DNA of 64,000 nt, from assembly GCF_031082405.1 (NCBI RefSeq), contig NZ_JAVHJU010000036.1:75890-139889 (forward strand), read 5' to 3'. A model generated the notes under the pieces. It ran no database searches and was not told where the DNA came from. It saw only the letters and a program-made list of their open reading frames with translations. Source of the stretch: Amycolatopsis sp. A133. Lineage in GTDB: Bacteria; Actinomycetota; Actinomycetes; Mycobacteriales; Pseudonocardiaceae. Positions 1 to 8,816 of the stretch are shown piece after piece (the first letter of the stretch is position 1; every line of letters begins with the position of its first letter). A program made the position numbers and the translations under genes.

Positions 1-36
1 GAGTGGTAAGGCGGGTTAGAACCCGCCTTACCACTC
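1..36. terminator. Hairpin terminator at window edge
   Basis: Two perfect 17-nt arms (1-17 and 20-36) enclose a 2-nt loop. There is no clear T-run. It probably ends transcription of a gene left of the window and lies 40 nt before the oxidoreductase start. Confidence 0.7.
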
Positions 37-76
37 ACGACAGCCGCGGCAGACTGCAGAGACCGGGAGGCACCAC

Positions 77-946
77 GTGAAGATCGGCTTGGAGTTCGGG
101 GAGTACGGCTGGGCGGGCGGCCCGGGGAAGGCGGCCGAGGTCATCGCCCGCTTCGCCCGCACGGCCGACGACGCCGGGGTGGACCTGCTCGGCGTGGGCG
201 ACCACCTCTGGCAGGGCCCGCAGGCGGGCGGGCCGGAGCAGCCCTACCTGGAGTGCTTCACCACGCTCACCGTGATGGCGGTGCACAGCTCGCGGGCCCG
301 CCTGGCGCCGGTGGTGGCCGGGGTCCACTTCCGGGAGCCCGCGGTGCTCGCGAACGCGATCACGTCGCTGGACGTGCTGTCCGGCGGCCGCGCGGTGCTC
401 GGCGTCGGGGTCGGCTGGGACGCCGACGAGTCGGCCGGGATGGGCATCGCGTTCCCGCCGGTGGCCGAGCGCTTCGAGCGGCTCGAGGAGACCGTGCGGA
501 TCTGCCTGCGGCTGTGGGAAGCCGGGACGCCGGAGCCGTTCGAAGGGGAGCACTACCGGCTGCCCCGGCCGCTGCTGGTGCCGAACAGCCTGACCCGCCC
601 GCACCCGCCGATCCTCATCGCCGGTGGCGGTGAGCGGCGCACGCTGCCCCTGGTCGCCCGCTACGCCGACGCGTGCAACCTGTACCCGACGCCGGACCTG
701 GCGGACAAGCTCGCCGTGCTGCGCCGCCTCTGCGAGGCCGAGGGACGCGACTACGACACGATCGAGAAGACCGTGATCCTGCCGTTCGAGCTGGGGACCT
801 ACGGCGAGCGCGCCGACGAGCTGGCGGGCATGCTGCGCGGCCTGGCCGGCCTCGGCGTCGACACGGCGATCGGCATCGTCTCCGGCCCCGACCCGGTGGC
901 GCAGGCGGAGATCGTCGGCAACAAGATCGTCCCCGCCGTCGCCTGA
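77..946 (+). CDS. LLM-class F420-dependent oxidoreductase
   Basis: This 289-aa protein is a single TIM-barrel enzyme of the bacterial luciferase-like family, most like the TIGR03560-type F420-dependent oxidoreductases. It opens with the family strand MKIGLEFGEYGW, has GVGDHLWQG near residue 40 and GGRAVLGVGVGWD near 105-117, and a C-terminal GVDTAIGIVSGPD strand. Such enzymes transfer hydride between reduced cofactor F420 (or FMN) and an organic substrate in the cytosol; the substrate cannot be read from sequence. The GTG start at 77 follows GGGAGG (65-70) with good spacing. The gene stands alone and ends against a two-way hairpin shared with the convergent oxidase gene. Confidence 0.85.
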   Translation: MKIGLEFGEYGWAGGPGKAAEVIARFARTADDAGVDLLGVGDHLWQGPQAGGPEQPYLECFTTLTVMAVHSSRARLAPVVAGVHFREPAVLANAITSLDVLSGGRAVLGVGVGWDADESAGMGIAFPPVAERFERLEETVRICLRLWEAGTPEPFEGEHYRLPRPLLVPNSLTRPHPPILIAGGGERRTLPLVARYADACNLYPTPDLADKLAVLRRLCEAEGRDYDTIEKTVILPFELGTYGERADELAGMLRGLAGLGVDTAIGIVSGPDPVAQAEIVGNKIVPAVA

Positions 947-954
947 AAGACGAC

Positions 955-994
955 AAAGCGAGCCGTGACTCCCGAGGGGGTCACGGCTCGCTTT
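955..994. terminator. Bidirectional intrinsic terminator
   Basis: The 15-nt arms AAAGCGAGCCGTGAC (955-969) and its complement (980-994) are perfect, with A and T tracts at the outer ends. It can therefore end transcription from both convergent genes. Confidence 0.85.
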
Positions 995-1008
995 TCGGTG
1001 CGGACAGC

Positions 1009-2376
1009 TCAGCTCAGCGCGGTGGCGTTGGGGGCGATGTCGCCGCGGAACACCCCGCCGGGGTCCACCCGCCGCCGGACGCGGTCCACCGCCGCCACCT
1101 GGTCGTCGTCCAGGTGCCGCTGCGGCTGCTCGAAGTGCTCGACGAAGTTGGGCACCGTCCGGCCCGTCCGCCACGGCCGGAGCGCCGTGCGGATCTTCGC
1201 GCACCGCCCCAGCAGCCGCTCGGGGCCCGACGGGTCCGGGACCCCCGACGCGGCGAAGGAGTACGCCGCGTCCAGCCGTCCCAGCACGCCGGCGCCCGCC
1301 GGGGCCGTGGCGAACGCCCCGCCCAGCTGACGCAGGCCCGCGCCGACGAACGGGGACCCCGAACCCGGCCCGAGCAGGCGCAGCAGCTCGGCCTCCCCGT
1401 CGGCGTCCAAAGTGGACAGGAGGTGGTGCTCGCCGAGGAACGGCACCGGCTCCGGGGGGTCCATGTGGATTCCGAGGACGCCTTCGGCCGTCAGCTCGCC
1501 CCAGGTGTCCACGAGCGGCTCGCCGAGCGCGTACAGCGGCCGCAGCAGGTCGTCGGCCAGCCGGTGGGTTTCGCCGGCCGACCCCGCCCGCACCAGGCCG
1601 TCCACGCAGACCGTCGTCCGCCCCGCCAGTGCCGGTGGCACGCCGGGCACCGCGGGCAGGTTGAGCAGCCGCAGGCCGGTGGTCACCTCGCGCGGCGCGT
1701 CCGCGGTCCACGCGTTCCACCGGGAGAGCACCGCTTCCGCGAGCTCGCCCGCCCAGTAGGTGGCGCCGCCGAACAGCTGCCCGGCGGGGAAGAGCGCGAT
1801 CTCCACGGACGTGACGACGCCGAACCCGCCGCCCCCGCCGCGCAGCGCCCAGAACAGCTCCGGGTCATGGCCGGCGTCGACGCGGCGGGACTCGCCGTCC
1901 GCGGTGACGAGCTCGACCGCGACCACGCCGTTGACCGCCAGCCCGGCGAAGCGGCCGTAGCCGCTGAGCCCGCCGCCGAGCAGGTAGTTCACCAGGCCGA
2001 CGTTCGCGGACGAACCGTGCGCCGACGTCAGCCCGTGCTTCGCGGTGGCCGCGACGAGCTCGCCCGCGCGGCTGCCCGCGGGAACCCGGGCGACCAGGCG
2101 GGCGGAGTCGACGTCGATCCCGCCCGCCAGCTCGGTCCGGATCAGCAGCGCCTCCGGCATCGGGCGGGCCGCGCCCGCGCCGTGGCCGCTGGTGAACATG
2201 CGCACGCCCAGGCCGGCCGCGGCGGCGTGCCGCACCGCGGCCCGCACCTGACCGGCCGACCGGGCGGTCACGGCGGCGGCCGGGTGGACCGGCGCCGCCA
2301 GGTTGAAGACCCGGGTCGCCGCCTCGTAGTGCGGATCACCCGGCCTGCCGATCGTGACGTCGTCGAGCTCGGTCAT
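1009..2376 (-). CDS. FAD-linked oxidase (BBE-like)
   Basis: This 455-aa protein belongs to the berberine-bridge/PCMH-type FAD oxidases, which typically oxidise alcohols, sugars or aromatic intermediates with O2. The FAD domain shows SGHGAG (the usual place of the His that tethers FAD), LLGGGLSGYGRFAGLAVNGV and ELFWALRGGGGGFGVVTSVE. The Cys that many family members use for a second FAD bond, in the segment after LGGG, is absent (GLAVN in place of GLxCDN), so single attachment through His is predicted. No signal peptide is visible. The ATG at 2376 overlaps the stop of the methyltransferase by 4 nt (ATGA), so the two are translationally coupled. The context suggests tailoring of a small molecule. 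Confidence 0.85.
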   Translation of the reverse strand: MTELDDVTIGRPGDPHYEAATRVFNLAAPVHPAAAVTARSAGQVRAAVRHAAAAGLGVRMFTSGHGAGAARPMPEALLIRTELAGGIDVDSARLVARVPAGSRAGELVAATAKHGLTSAHGSSANVGLVNYLLGGGLSGYGRFAGLAVNGVVAVELVTADGESRRVDAGHDPELFWALRGGGGGFGVVTSVEIALFPAGQLFGGATYWAGELAEAVLSRWNAWTADAPREVTTGLRLLNLPAVPGVPPALAGRTTVCVDGLVRAGSAGETHRLADDLLRPLYALGEPLVDTWGELTAEGVLGIHMDPPEPVPFLGEHHLLSTLDADGEAELLRLLGPGSGSPFVGAGLRQLGGAFATAPAGAGVLGRLDAAYSFAASGVPDPSGPERLLGRCAKIRTALRPWRTGRTVPNFVEHFEQPQRHLDDDQVAAVDRVRRRVDPGGVFRGDIAPNATALS

Positions 2377-3929
2377 GCCACGCGCTCGGCCGTCAGGAAC
2401 ACGAACGTGCCCGAACCGGACTCGTCCCGCACGCGCATCCCGGCGTCGGCGAGCCAGCCGCGGAGCTCGTCGAGGCTGAACAGCCGCATCCCGTCCTCGG
2501 CGTTCGGGAACCGGTGCGCGTGCTGGAAGTAGCTGTAGAGCGCGTCGTCGCCCCACCGGAAGGTCAGCAGCGTGAAGGTGCCGCCGGGCCGCAGGCAGCG
2601 GCCGACCTCCGCGATGCCCGCGGCCGCGTCCGGCAGCGCCTGCAGCGCGTTCCAGCACAGCACCGCGCCCAGGGAACCGTCTTCGAACGGCAGTTCCAGC
2701 GCGCTCGCCTGCAGGGCGGGCACGCCGGGCAGCGCGATCCGCAGCGCGGCGAGCATCGGGACGCTGACGTCCAGCGCGACCAGCCGCTCGGGGCCGACGG
2801 CCTCGGCGAGCACCGTGGTCCAGCGGCCCGCACCGGCGGCGAGGTCCAGCACCGGGCCGTCCGCCGGGGCGACGTGCTCGGCGATGTAGCGGTCTTCGTC
2901 GGCCGGGGTGACGGCTTCGTCCCAGTTGGACCCCATCGCCCGTAGGAACGCCGGTCGCAGCACGGCTTCGTAGTACAGGCCCATGCTGGGCATCGCGGCG
3001 AGCTTGTGCAGCGCGTCGCCGGTGTCCTCGTCGCCGGGGGCGACCCGGTCACCCGGCATCAGGTCGAGGATGCCGCCGGCGACCGGGTACGCCGTCGCGC
3101 AGCCGGTGCAGGTGACGCCCTCGCCGTCGAACGCCAGTGCCTCGTGGCAGTTCGGGCAGCGCAGCGCGGCGGCGTGCCTGCCGAAGATGCCCGTGCCCAC
3201 CTCGGCCTGGCGGCCGGCTTCCAGCGTCCCCGGGTCGGGAACGGGCGCCGCGACGATCGGGGCGGGCACGCCGTGGCGGGCCGCCCAGTACGCCTTCGCG
3301 CCGGCGTGCCCGAACAGCGTGCGCTGGTCGTTGCGCCACGCGGCGGTGAACTGCTCCGGCGTCAGCGCGGTGATCCAGCTGGTGTCGAAGTCGCGTTCGG
3401 ACTCGTCGAGCCCCCACACCGACGGCGAGGGCCAGACCCGGCCCAGGTCCGCGTTCGCCTGGTCCGCCGGGGTGAGCAGCCGGACGAGCCGGGTCAGGTC
3501 GTCGTCGGACAGCGACGGCGTGACGGCGTCCGCGGCGGCGAGGATCCGCTCGCGGTCGCCGGGGAAGTGCGCCAGCAGGTAGACCAGCCCGAGGGTCAGC
3601 GGGTCCCGGTCCGCGCCCTGGGCCAGCAGCTCGAGGTAGCGGTCGAGGCCCGCGCGCACGGCCGTGGCGACCGGGCCGTCCGTCGCCGGGAACTCGGCCT
3701 CGGCCAGCACGCCCAGCAGCACGGCGAGGTGCCCCTTGCGGTCGTCGGCGGCCTTGTCCAGCCGGGCGACCAGCGCCGGCACGGCGGGCAGCGCGAGCTC
3801 CGTCAGGACACCGTCGTCCCACAGCGCGCCGGTCAGCCGCCGGAACTGCTCGTCGAGCCGCTCGGGCGGTGCGTTCACGAAACCGTCGGCCAGCTCGGCG
3901 ATCTGTGCCGAAGTGCCGCTAACACTCAT
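2373..3929 (-). CDS. Zinc-ribbon class I SAM methyltransferase
   Basis: This 518-aa protein has three parts. Residues 1 to about 250 are a mostly helical region that I do not recognise. A Trm112-like zinc ribbon follows (CPNC at 258-261, then CTGC). The C-terminal Rossmann methyltransferase has motif I VLDLAAGAGR from about residue 360, an acidic ALDVS strand end and a late LRPGGTFTLLTF motif. The family transfers methyl groups from S-adenosylmethionine to small molecules or RNA. The long N-terminal extension is unusual for the type. It lies between the oxidase (4-nt overlap) and the multicopper oxidase (70 nt upstream), which points to a shared three-gene pathway. The substrate is unknown. 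Confidence 0.8.
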   Translation of the reverse strand: MSVSGTSAQIAELADGFVNAPPERLDEQFRRLTGALWDDGVLTELALPAVPALVARLDKAADDRKGHLAVLLGVLAEAEFPATDGPVATAVRAGLDRYLELLAQGADRDPLTLGLVYLLAHFPGDRERILAAADAVTPSLSDDDLTRLVRLLTPADQANADLGRVWPSPSVWGLDESERDFDTSWITALTPEQFTAAWRNDQRTLFGHAGAKAYWAARHGVPAPIVAAPVPDPGTLEAGRQAEVGTGIFGRHAAALRCPNCHEALAFDGEGVTCTGCATAYPVAGGILDLMPGDRVAPGDEDTGDALHKLAAMPSMGLYYEAVLRPAFLRAMGSNWDEAVTPADEDRYIAEHVAPADGPVLDLAAGAGRWTTVLAEAVGPERLVALDVSVPMLAALRIALPGVPALQASALELPFEDGSLGAVLCWNALQALPDAAAGIAEVGRCLRPGGTFTLLTFRWGDDALYSYFQHAHRFPNAEDGMRLFSLDELRGWLADAGMRVRDESGSGTFVFLTAERVA

Positions 3930-3999
3930 GACAGGCGTCCTTTCGCGCGGGCGCCCGGGGGACTCGCCGGCCGGCCGGCGGGCCCCCGGAACGGCACCG

Positions 4000-5529
4000 C
4001 TAGTCGACGATCTCCATCTGGCCCATCATTCCGATGGCGCCGTGCTCCAGGAAGTGGCAGTGGTACACGTACTTCCCGAGGTAGCCGGTGAACTGCGCCT
4101 TGACCTGGACGACGTCGCCGGGCGGCAGCAGCACGGTGTCCTTGAGCCCGGCGTCCTCAGGGGCCGGCGGGCCGCCGTTGCGGCTGATCACCTGGAACTG
4201 CACCAGGTGGATGTGGAAGTTGTGCGTGAACCCGTAGGCGCCGTCGGCGTTGCTGATGTTCCACAGCTCGGTCGAACCGCGCTTCACCGTCATGTCGATC
4301 CGGTTGTGGTCGAACGGTTTCCCGTTGATCACGCCGACCGGGATCGGGCCGCCCTGGGAGAAGTCGGTGGCGATGGCGACGTCGCGGGTGACCGTCGCCG
4401 CGGGCAGCACCTCGAGCGGGCGCAGGCGCGCCGGGACCTTGCTCGTGTCGGTGGCGCGGCGCACGACGTCGAAGCGCAGCATCGGGCCGAAGGTGGCGTC
4501 GGTGAGGACGATGCTGCTGCCGAACTTCACCTGCGAGAAGTCGATCACGACGTCGACCCGCTCGCCGGAGCTGAACTTCAGCTCGGCCTTGTCCACCGGC
4601 GCGGGCAGCAGGCCGCCGTCGGTGCCGATCTGGGTGATCTTGGCCCCGGCCAGGCTCAGCCGGAACACGCGCTCGGTCGCGGTGTTGACGATCCGGAAGC
4701 GGTACTTGCGCGCGGCGACCTGGAAGTAGGGCTGCGGCTTGCCGTTGACCAGCGCGACGTTGCGGTCGGCCGGGTTGCCGCCGAAGACGAAGTTGCCCGC
4801 GGCGTCGAAGAGCGCGTCCCGCAGCATGATCGGCACGTCGAAGGCCCCGCAGGGCAGGTTCAGCCCGGCCTCGGCAGGGTCGTCCACGATGTAGAAGCCG
4901 TGCTGCCCGCGGTAAACGTGCTCGGGGTCGGTGCCGTGCGAGTGCGCGTGGTACCAGAGCAGCGCGCCCTGCTGCTTGTTCGGGTAGCGGTAGGTGCGCG
5001 ACCCGCCGGGCTCGATCAGCTCCATCGGGTAGCCGTCGTTCGCCGCGTCGACGTGCGCGCCGTGCAGGTGGACGTTCGTCGCCAGGGCCAGGTCGTTGCG
5101 GAAGGAGACCTCGGTGGCGCGCCCGGTCCGGGCGCGGATCACCGGGCCCATGAAGGAACCGCCGTAGGTCCACATCGGAGTCTTGAGGCCGGGCAGGATC
5201 TCGACGTCGGCCGGCTTGACCGTCAGCTCGTAGCGGTCGGCGGTCGACGTCGACGCCACCGGGCGCAGTTCCTTGGCCAGCGGCATCGGCACGGTGAACG
5301 GCGTCACTGCCGGGCGGATCGCGGGCCCGCCGGGAACGGCGAAACCGCTCGGCACGGAGTGGCCCACGTGCCCGGCCGCGGCGGCCCCGCCGGCGCCCGT
5401 CGGGGTCACCGGGGCCGGTGCCGCCCCGGCGGTGACCGGTGCGGTGGTGCCCTTGGGCAGCAGCACCGCGGCGGCTCCCGCGCCCCCTGCCACGGCCCCG
5501 AGCGCCAGCATTCGTCTTCGGTTCAGCAT
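4000..5529 (-). CDS. Tat-exported multicopper oxidase
   Basis: This 509-aa CotA/FtsP-like multicopper oxidase has all the copper clusters: HLHG, WYHAHSHG, HNFHIHLVQ and a C-terminal YHCHFLEHGAIGMM that supplies the type 1 Cys, His and axial Met. Such enzymes oxidise phenols, bilirubin-like compounds or metal ions and reduce O2 to water. The N-terminus MLNRRRMLALGAVAGGAG is a twin-arginine signal followed by a hydrophobic stretch, so export as a folded protein is likely. I chose the ATG at 5529 because it starts this signal and follows GGGGA; a start 30 codons upstream would bury it. It heads an operon with the methyltransferase and FAD oxidase and diverges from an exporter gene. A phenol-coupling role is inference. 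Confidence 0.88.
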   Translation of the reverse strand: MLNRRRMLALGAVAGGAGAAAVLLPKGTTAPVTAGAAPAPVTPTGAGGAAAAGHVGHSVPSGFAVPGGPAIRPAVTPFTVPMPLAKELRPVASTSTADRYELTVKPADVEILPGLKTPMWTYGGSFMGPVIRARTGRATEVSFRNDLALATNVHLHGAHVDAANDGYPMELIEPGGSRTYRYPNKQQGALLWYHAHSHGTDPEHVYRGQHGFYIVDDPAEAGLNLPCGAFDVPIMLRDALFDAAGNFVFGGNPADRNVALVNGKPQPYFQVAARKYRFRIVNTATERVFRLSLAGAKITQIGTDGGLLPAPVDKAELKFSSGERVDVVIDFSQVKFGSSIVLTDATFGPMLRFDVVRRATDTSKVPARLRPLEVLPAATVTRDVAIATDFSQGGPIPVGVINGKPFDHNRIDMTVKRGSTELWNISNADGAYGFTHNFHIHLVQFQVISRNGGPPAPEDAGLKDTVLLPPGDVVQVKAQFTGYLGKYVYHCHFLEHGAIGMMGQMEIVD

Positions 5530-5805
5530 CGGATCCCCAATCGGTGACACACTCGAACGGGTGGCGCGCCGGACGGGCGCAGCGCACGAAGTTCCCCCGG
5601 CACCCCAAGGCCGGTCCACGGATCGTCACACCAGACCTGAACGGGTGTCCTCTTCGAGGGTGCGAAGTGTCCGATTCGGTCACTTCCGGCAGGCTCGGCC
5701 GAACGCCGTATCGGCGCGGGTGCGAACAGAGCACGGCGGAAGATGTCCGGCTCGGGCCGGCACCGGTTGAATGGAAGCTGGACCCGTATTAGGGAGGAGA
5801 CAATC

Positions 5806-7395
5806 GTGACGACTGACGTTGCGGCGCCACGGGCCGGCAGACGGGAGTGGGTGGGCCTGGCCGTACTGGCCCTGACCGCGATGCTCGTGTCCGTCGATGT
5901 GTTCGTGCTGCTGCTGGCGCTTCCGCACCTCAGCGCCGATTTGGGTGCCGACAGCATCGAACAGCTGTGGATCATGGACATCTACGGGTTCATGGTCGGC
6001 GGGTTCCTGGTCACGATGGGCGGTCTCGGCGACCGGATCGGCAGGCGCAAGCTGCTGCTGATCGGCGCCGCGGCGTTCGGGATCGCGTCGGCGCTGGCCG
6101 CCTACGCGACGACCCCGGAAATGCTGATCGGTGCCCGTGCCCTGCTCGGTATCGCCGGTGCGACCCTCGGGCCGTGCACGCTGGCCCTGATCAGCAACAT
6201 GTTCCGCAACCCCAAGCAGATGGGGCTGGCGATCGGGATCTGGTCGGCGTTCTTCACCGTCGGCGCGATCCTCGGCCCGATCATCGGCGGCGTGCTGCTC
6301 GCCCACTTCTGGTGGGGCTCGGTGTTCCTGATCAACATCCCGGTGATGGCCGTGCTGCTGGTCTTCGGCCCGGTGCTGCTGCCGGAGTTCAAGTCGCCCG
6401 CCGGCGGCCGGATCGACCTGATCAGCGTCGGCATGTCGCTGGCCGCGATCCTGCCGTTCGTCTACGGCTTCAAGGAGCTGGCGAAGAACGGCTTCGAGCT
6501 CGTGCCGGTGCTGGCCGTCGTGGTCGGCATCGTGTTCGGCGTGCTGTTCGTGCTGCGGCAGCGCACGCTCGCGGACCCGTTGCTGGACCTGAGCCTGTTC
6601 AAGAACTCGGTGTTCACCGTCGGGCTGGTCAGCCTGCTGGCCTACAGCCTGCTCACCGGTGCGGTGATGATGCTGGCCACGCAGTACTTCCAGCTCGTCG
6701 ACGGCCTCGGTTCGCTGGCGGCCGGGCTGGCGCTGCTGCCGGGCATGGCGGTCTCGACCGTCGCCGTGCTGGTGTCGCCGATCCTGGCCCGCCGGGTCCG
6801 GCCCGCCTACCTCATCTCCGGTGGCCTGCTGATCGTCGCGGTCGGCCTGCTCCTGATGACGCAGGCGGCTTCGTCGGGCGGCAGCGGGCTGCTGATCCTC
6901 GGCTTCGCGGTGTGGTGCCTCGGCGGTGGCCCGCTGCTCTCGCTGGGCATCGGCCAGGTCATCGGCTCGGCTCCGCCGGAGAAGGCGGGCGCGGCCGCGT
7001 CGATGCCGCAGATCAGCAACGAGCTCGGGGCGGCGATGGGCTTCGCGATCATCGGCAGCGTCGGTGCCATCGTGTACCGCTCGACGCTCGCCGTCCCCGC
7101 CGGAGTGCCGTCCGGTACCGCGGACGCGGCTCGCGAGAGCCTCGCCGGGGCCACCACGGCGGCCAACGGGCTGCCCGGGGACGTCGCCGGTCAGCTGCTG
7201 GCCGCGGCGCGCGAGGCGTTCACCAGCGGCCTGCACACCGCGGCGTTGATCAGCGCGGTGGTCCTGGCCGGGGTCGGGGTGCTGTTCTTCGTGAAGTGCC
7301 GTCACATCGGCGCGCTCGGTGCCCCCGCCGAGGAGGCGCCGCCCGCACCCGCCGACGAAGCACCGGAACCGGTGTCCGGGACCCCCGCCGGCTGA
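5806..7395 (+). CDS. DHA2-type 14-helix MFS drug exporter
   Basis: This 529-aa integral membrane protein has the features of the DHA2 (EmrB/QacA) family of proton-driven multidrug exporters. Motif A appears as GGLGDRIGRRKLL, the antiporter motif C region as GAILGPIIGGVLL, and hydrophobic segments are spread along the whole length, consistent with 14 helices. The C-terminus is a short Pro/Ala/Glu-rich tail. The GTG at 5806 was chosen because AGGGAGGAG lies just upstream; an in-frame ATG at 5743 lacks such a site. It diverges from the multicopper oxidase across about 276 bp. Export of a product or toxin of the neighbouring oxidative operon is plausible but unproven. Confidence 0.88.
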   Translation: MTTDVAAPRAGRREWVGLAVLALTAMLVSVDVFVLLLALPHLSADLGADSIEQLWIMDIYGFMVGGFLVTMGGLGDRIGRRKLLLIGAAAFGIASALAAYATTPEMLIGARALLGIAGATLGPCTLALISNMFRNPKQMGLAIGIWSAFFTVGAILGPIIGGVLLAHFWWGSVFLINIPVMAVLLVFGPVLLPEFKSPAGGRIDLISVGMSLAAILPFVYGFKELAKNGFELVPVLAVVVGIVFGVLFVLRQRTLADPLLDLSLFKNSVFTVGLVSLLAYSLLTGAVMMLATQYFQLVDGLGSLAAGLALLPGMAVSTVAVLVSPILARRVRPAYLISGGLLIVAVGLLLMTQAASSGGSGLLILGFAVWCLGGGPLLSLGIGQVIGSAPPEKAGAAASMPQISNELGAAMGFAIIGSVGAIVYRSTLAVPAGVPSGTADAARESLAGATTAANGLPGDVAGQLLAAAREAFTSGLHTAALISAVVLAGVGVLFFVKCRHIGALGAPAEEAPPAPADEAPEPVSGTPAG

Positions 7396-7409
7396 GGCCG
7401 GCGGATCGA

Positions 7410-7502
7410 GGGACCAATCCGGCCAAAAGCAGGCCGCCCCCCAGGCGGCAGGTAACCGTTGCCACCCAGCCGGATGGCCGTGGCTGTGGCCGGATTGGTC
7501 CC
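7410..7502. other. Long inverted repeat enclosing structured RNA
   Basis: A perfect 16-nt arm GGGACCAATCCGGCCA (7410-7425) is complementary to 7487-7502. The 61 nt between them hold smaller potential stems (GCCGCC/GGCGGC and GGCCGT/TGTGGCC-like). There is no T-run after the right arm, and the YCII Shine-Dalgarno begins about 24 nt later. It could be a terminator for the exporter gene or a structured leader of the YCII gene. No known RNA class was recognised. Confidence 0.55.
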
Positions 7503-7539
7503 TGACAGCTCAGTAACAAACCACAAAGGAGAAATTCGC

Positions 7540-7869
7540 ATGGCGCAGTACGCAATCCTGATCTTCGAGCGGGAGACCCCCGGCGGGATCGCCGACATCC
7601 CGCCGGAGGTCCTGGAGGCGCACGGCCGGGTCGAGGGCCGGGTCGCGGAGTCCGGCGGCAAGCTGGTGGCCGGGTACGCCACCCAGCCGACCGCCGAAGC
7701 CCGCTCCCTCCGCGGCGGCAAGGTCACCGACGGGCCCTTCATCGAGAGCAAGGAAGCCCTCGCCGGCTTCTTCGTCGTGGACGCCCGCGACCTCGACCAC
7801 GCCCTGGAGATCGCGAGCTTCGTGCCGATCATGGACGGCGGTGTGGAGGTCCGTCCGCTGATGGGCTGA
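7540..7869 (+). CDS. YCII/DGPF-domain protein
   Basis: This 109-aa protein is a single YCII-related domain with the diagnostic motif VTDGPFIESKEALAGFFVVDARDLDHALEIA (DGPF at about residues 66-69) and a conserved His in the helix. The biochemical role of the family is poorly defined. DGPF proteins are the usual genetic partners of ECF42 sigma factors, and one lies 1 kb downstream here. The ATG follows AAAGGAG with standard spacing. A strong terminator ends just after the gene, so it forms its own transcription unit. Confidence 0.88.
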   Translation: MAQYAILIFERETPGGIADIPPEVLEAHGRVEGRVAESGGKLVAGYATQPTAEARSLRGGKVTDGPFIESKEALAGFFVVDARDLDHALEIASFVPIMDGGVEVRPLMG

Positions 7870-7884
7870 CCGGGAATTCCTGGA

Positions 7885-7930
7885 CGCGCGTCGCCGTGCT
7901 TGCTTGCTTGCTCACGGCGACGCGCGTTTT
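7885..7930 (+). terminator. Strong intrinsic terminator after YCII gene
   Basis: The 14-nt arms CGCGCGTCGCCGTG (7885-7898) and 7913-7926 are perfectly complementary and followed by TTTT. The loop contains CTTG three times in tandem. It separates the YCII gene from the reductase gene and argues against any reductase start upstream of 7930. Confidence 0.88.
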
Positions 7931-7953
7931 CCGTTGTGGAAGGGAAGAGCGCG

Positions 7954-8517
7954 GTGCGCGAAGTGGTGCTGTACCTCCAGATGACCCTCGACGGCCGGAT
8001 CGAAGGCCCGGCCGGAGCGATGGACTGGATCCGGGTGGACGACGACACGTGGCGGGTGGTCGGCGAGCTGCAGGAGCGAGCGGACACGGCGGTGCTGGGC
8101 CGGGCGACGTACGAGCAGTTCCTGACCCATTGGCCCGCGACGGCGACCGACCCCACGGCATCCGGCGGCGCAGGCGAGCACGCGCGCTGGCTGGAGAAGA
8201 CGCCGAAGCTGGTCTGCTCGCGAACCCCGCACGAGCCGGGCTGGGTCAACGCCCGCGCGGTCCCGGAGGCGGCCGCGGCGATCGGCGCCCTGCGTGCCCA
8301 GCCGGGCGGGGACGTGCTGGTGCTGGGCGGAGTGGGCTTGGCCCAATCGCTGGTGACGGCGGGTTTGGTCGACGAGTACCGGCTGCTGGTCAACCCGGTG
8401 GTCCTCGGTCGCGGCCGCAAGCTGTTCGGGACGTTCTCGGAGCGGATGGATCTGGAGCTGGTGAGCGCCGAGGCGTTCGGCTCGGGTGTCGTGTCGCTGT
8501 GTTATCGGCGGAGCTGA
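7954..8517 (+). CDS. RibD/DHFR-like reductase
   Basis: This 187-aa protein is of the dihydrofolate-reductase-like fold used by the RibD C-terminal domain. It begins with the strand VREVVLYLQMTLDGRIEGP, has TAVLGRATYEQF near residue 50 and GGDVLVLGGVGLAQSLVTAGLVDEYRLLVNPVVLGRGRKLF near 115-155. These stand-alone proteins probably bind NADPH; their substrates are mostly unknown. The GTG at 7954 is preceded by GGAAGGGAAG. Upstream in-frame codons fall inside a terminator hairpin. It is convergent with the sigma factor gene across a repeat tract. Similar reductases occur near YCII and sigma genes in actinomycetes. Confidence 0.82.
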   Translation: MREVVLYLQMTLDGRIEGPAGAMDWIRVDDDTWRVVGELQERADTAVLGRATYEQFLTHWPATATDPTASGGAGEHARWLEKTPKLVCSRTPHEPGWVNARAVPEAAAAIGALRAQPGGDVLVLGGVGLAQSLVTAGLVDEYRLLVNPVVLGRGRKLFGTFSERMDLELVSAEAFGSGVVSLCYRRS

Positions 8518-8522
8518 CGGCT

Positions 8523-8816
8523 CAGACGGGGTGGCCGCGCCGAGCGGTTCGGCGCCGGTCGCCCGCGAGGGTTCCTGGGCCGCGAGGTGTCCTGTCGCGA
8601 GGTGCGTGGGCCGCGGCGGCCTTGCCCGCCGGAGTTGGTTCGGCGCCGGCCGCCCGGCGAGCTGCCTGTGCCGCGGCGGCCTTGCCGCTGAGCGATTCGG
8701 CGCCGCCGCGAGCTGCCTGCGCCGCGCCGGCCTCGCCGCCGGAGTTGGTTCGGCGCCGCCGCGAGCTGCCCCCGCCGCGAGCTGCCCCGCTCCCGCGAGG
8801 CCCGCCCGCGAGCGGC
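8523..8816. repeat. Degenerate GC-rich tandem repeats, no gene
   Basis: This gap between convergent genes is filled with imperfect copies of blocks such as GGAGTTGGTTCGGCGCCG and CGCGAGCTGCC. Several reading frames stay open only because the tract is so GC-rich. No ribosome-binding site or recognisable protein was seen, so I treat it as non-coding. Confidence 0.65.
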
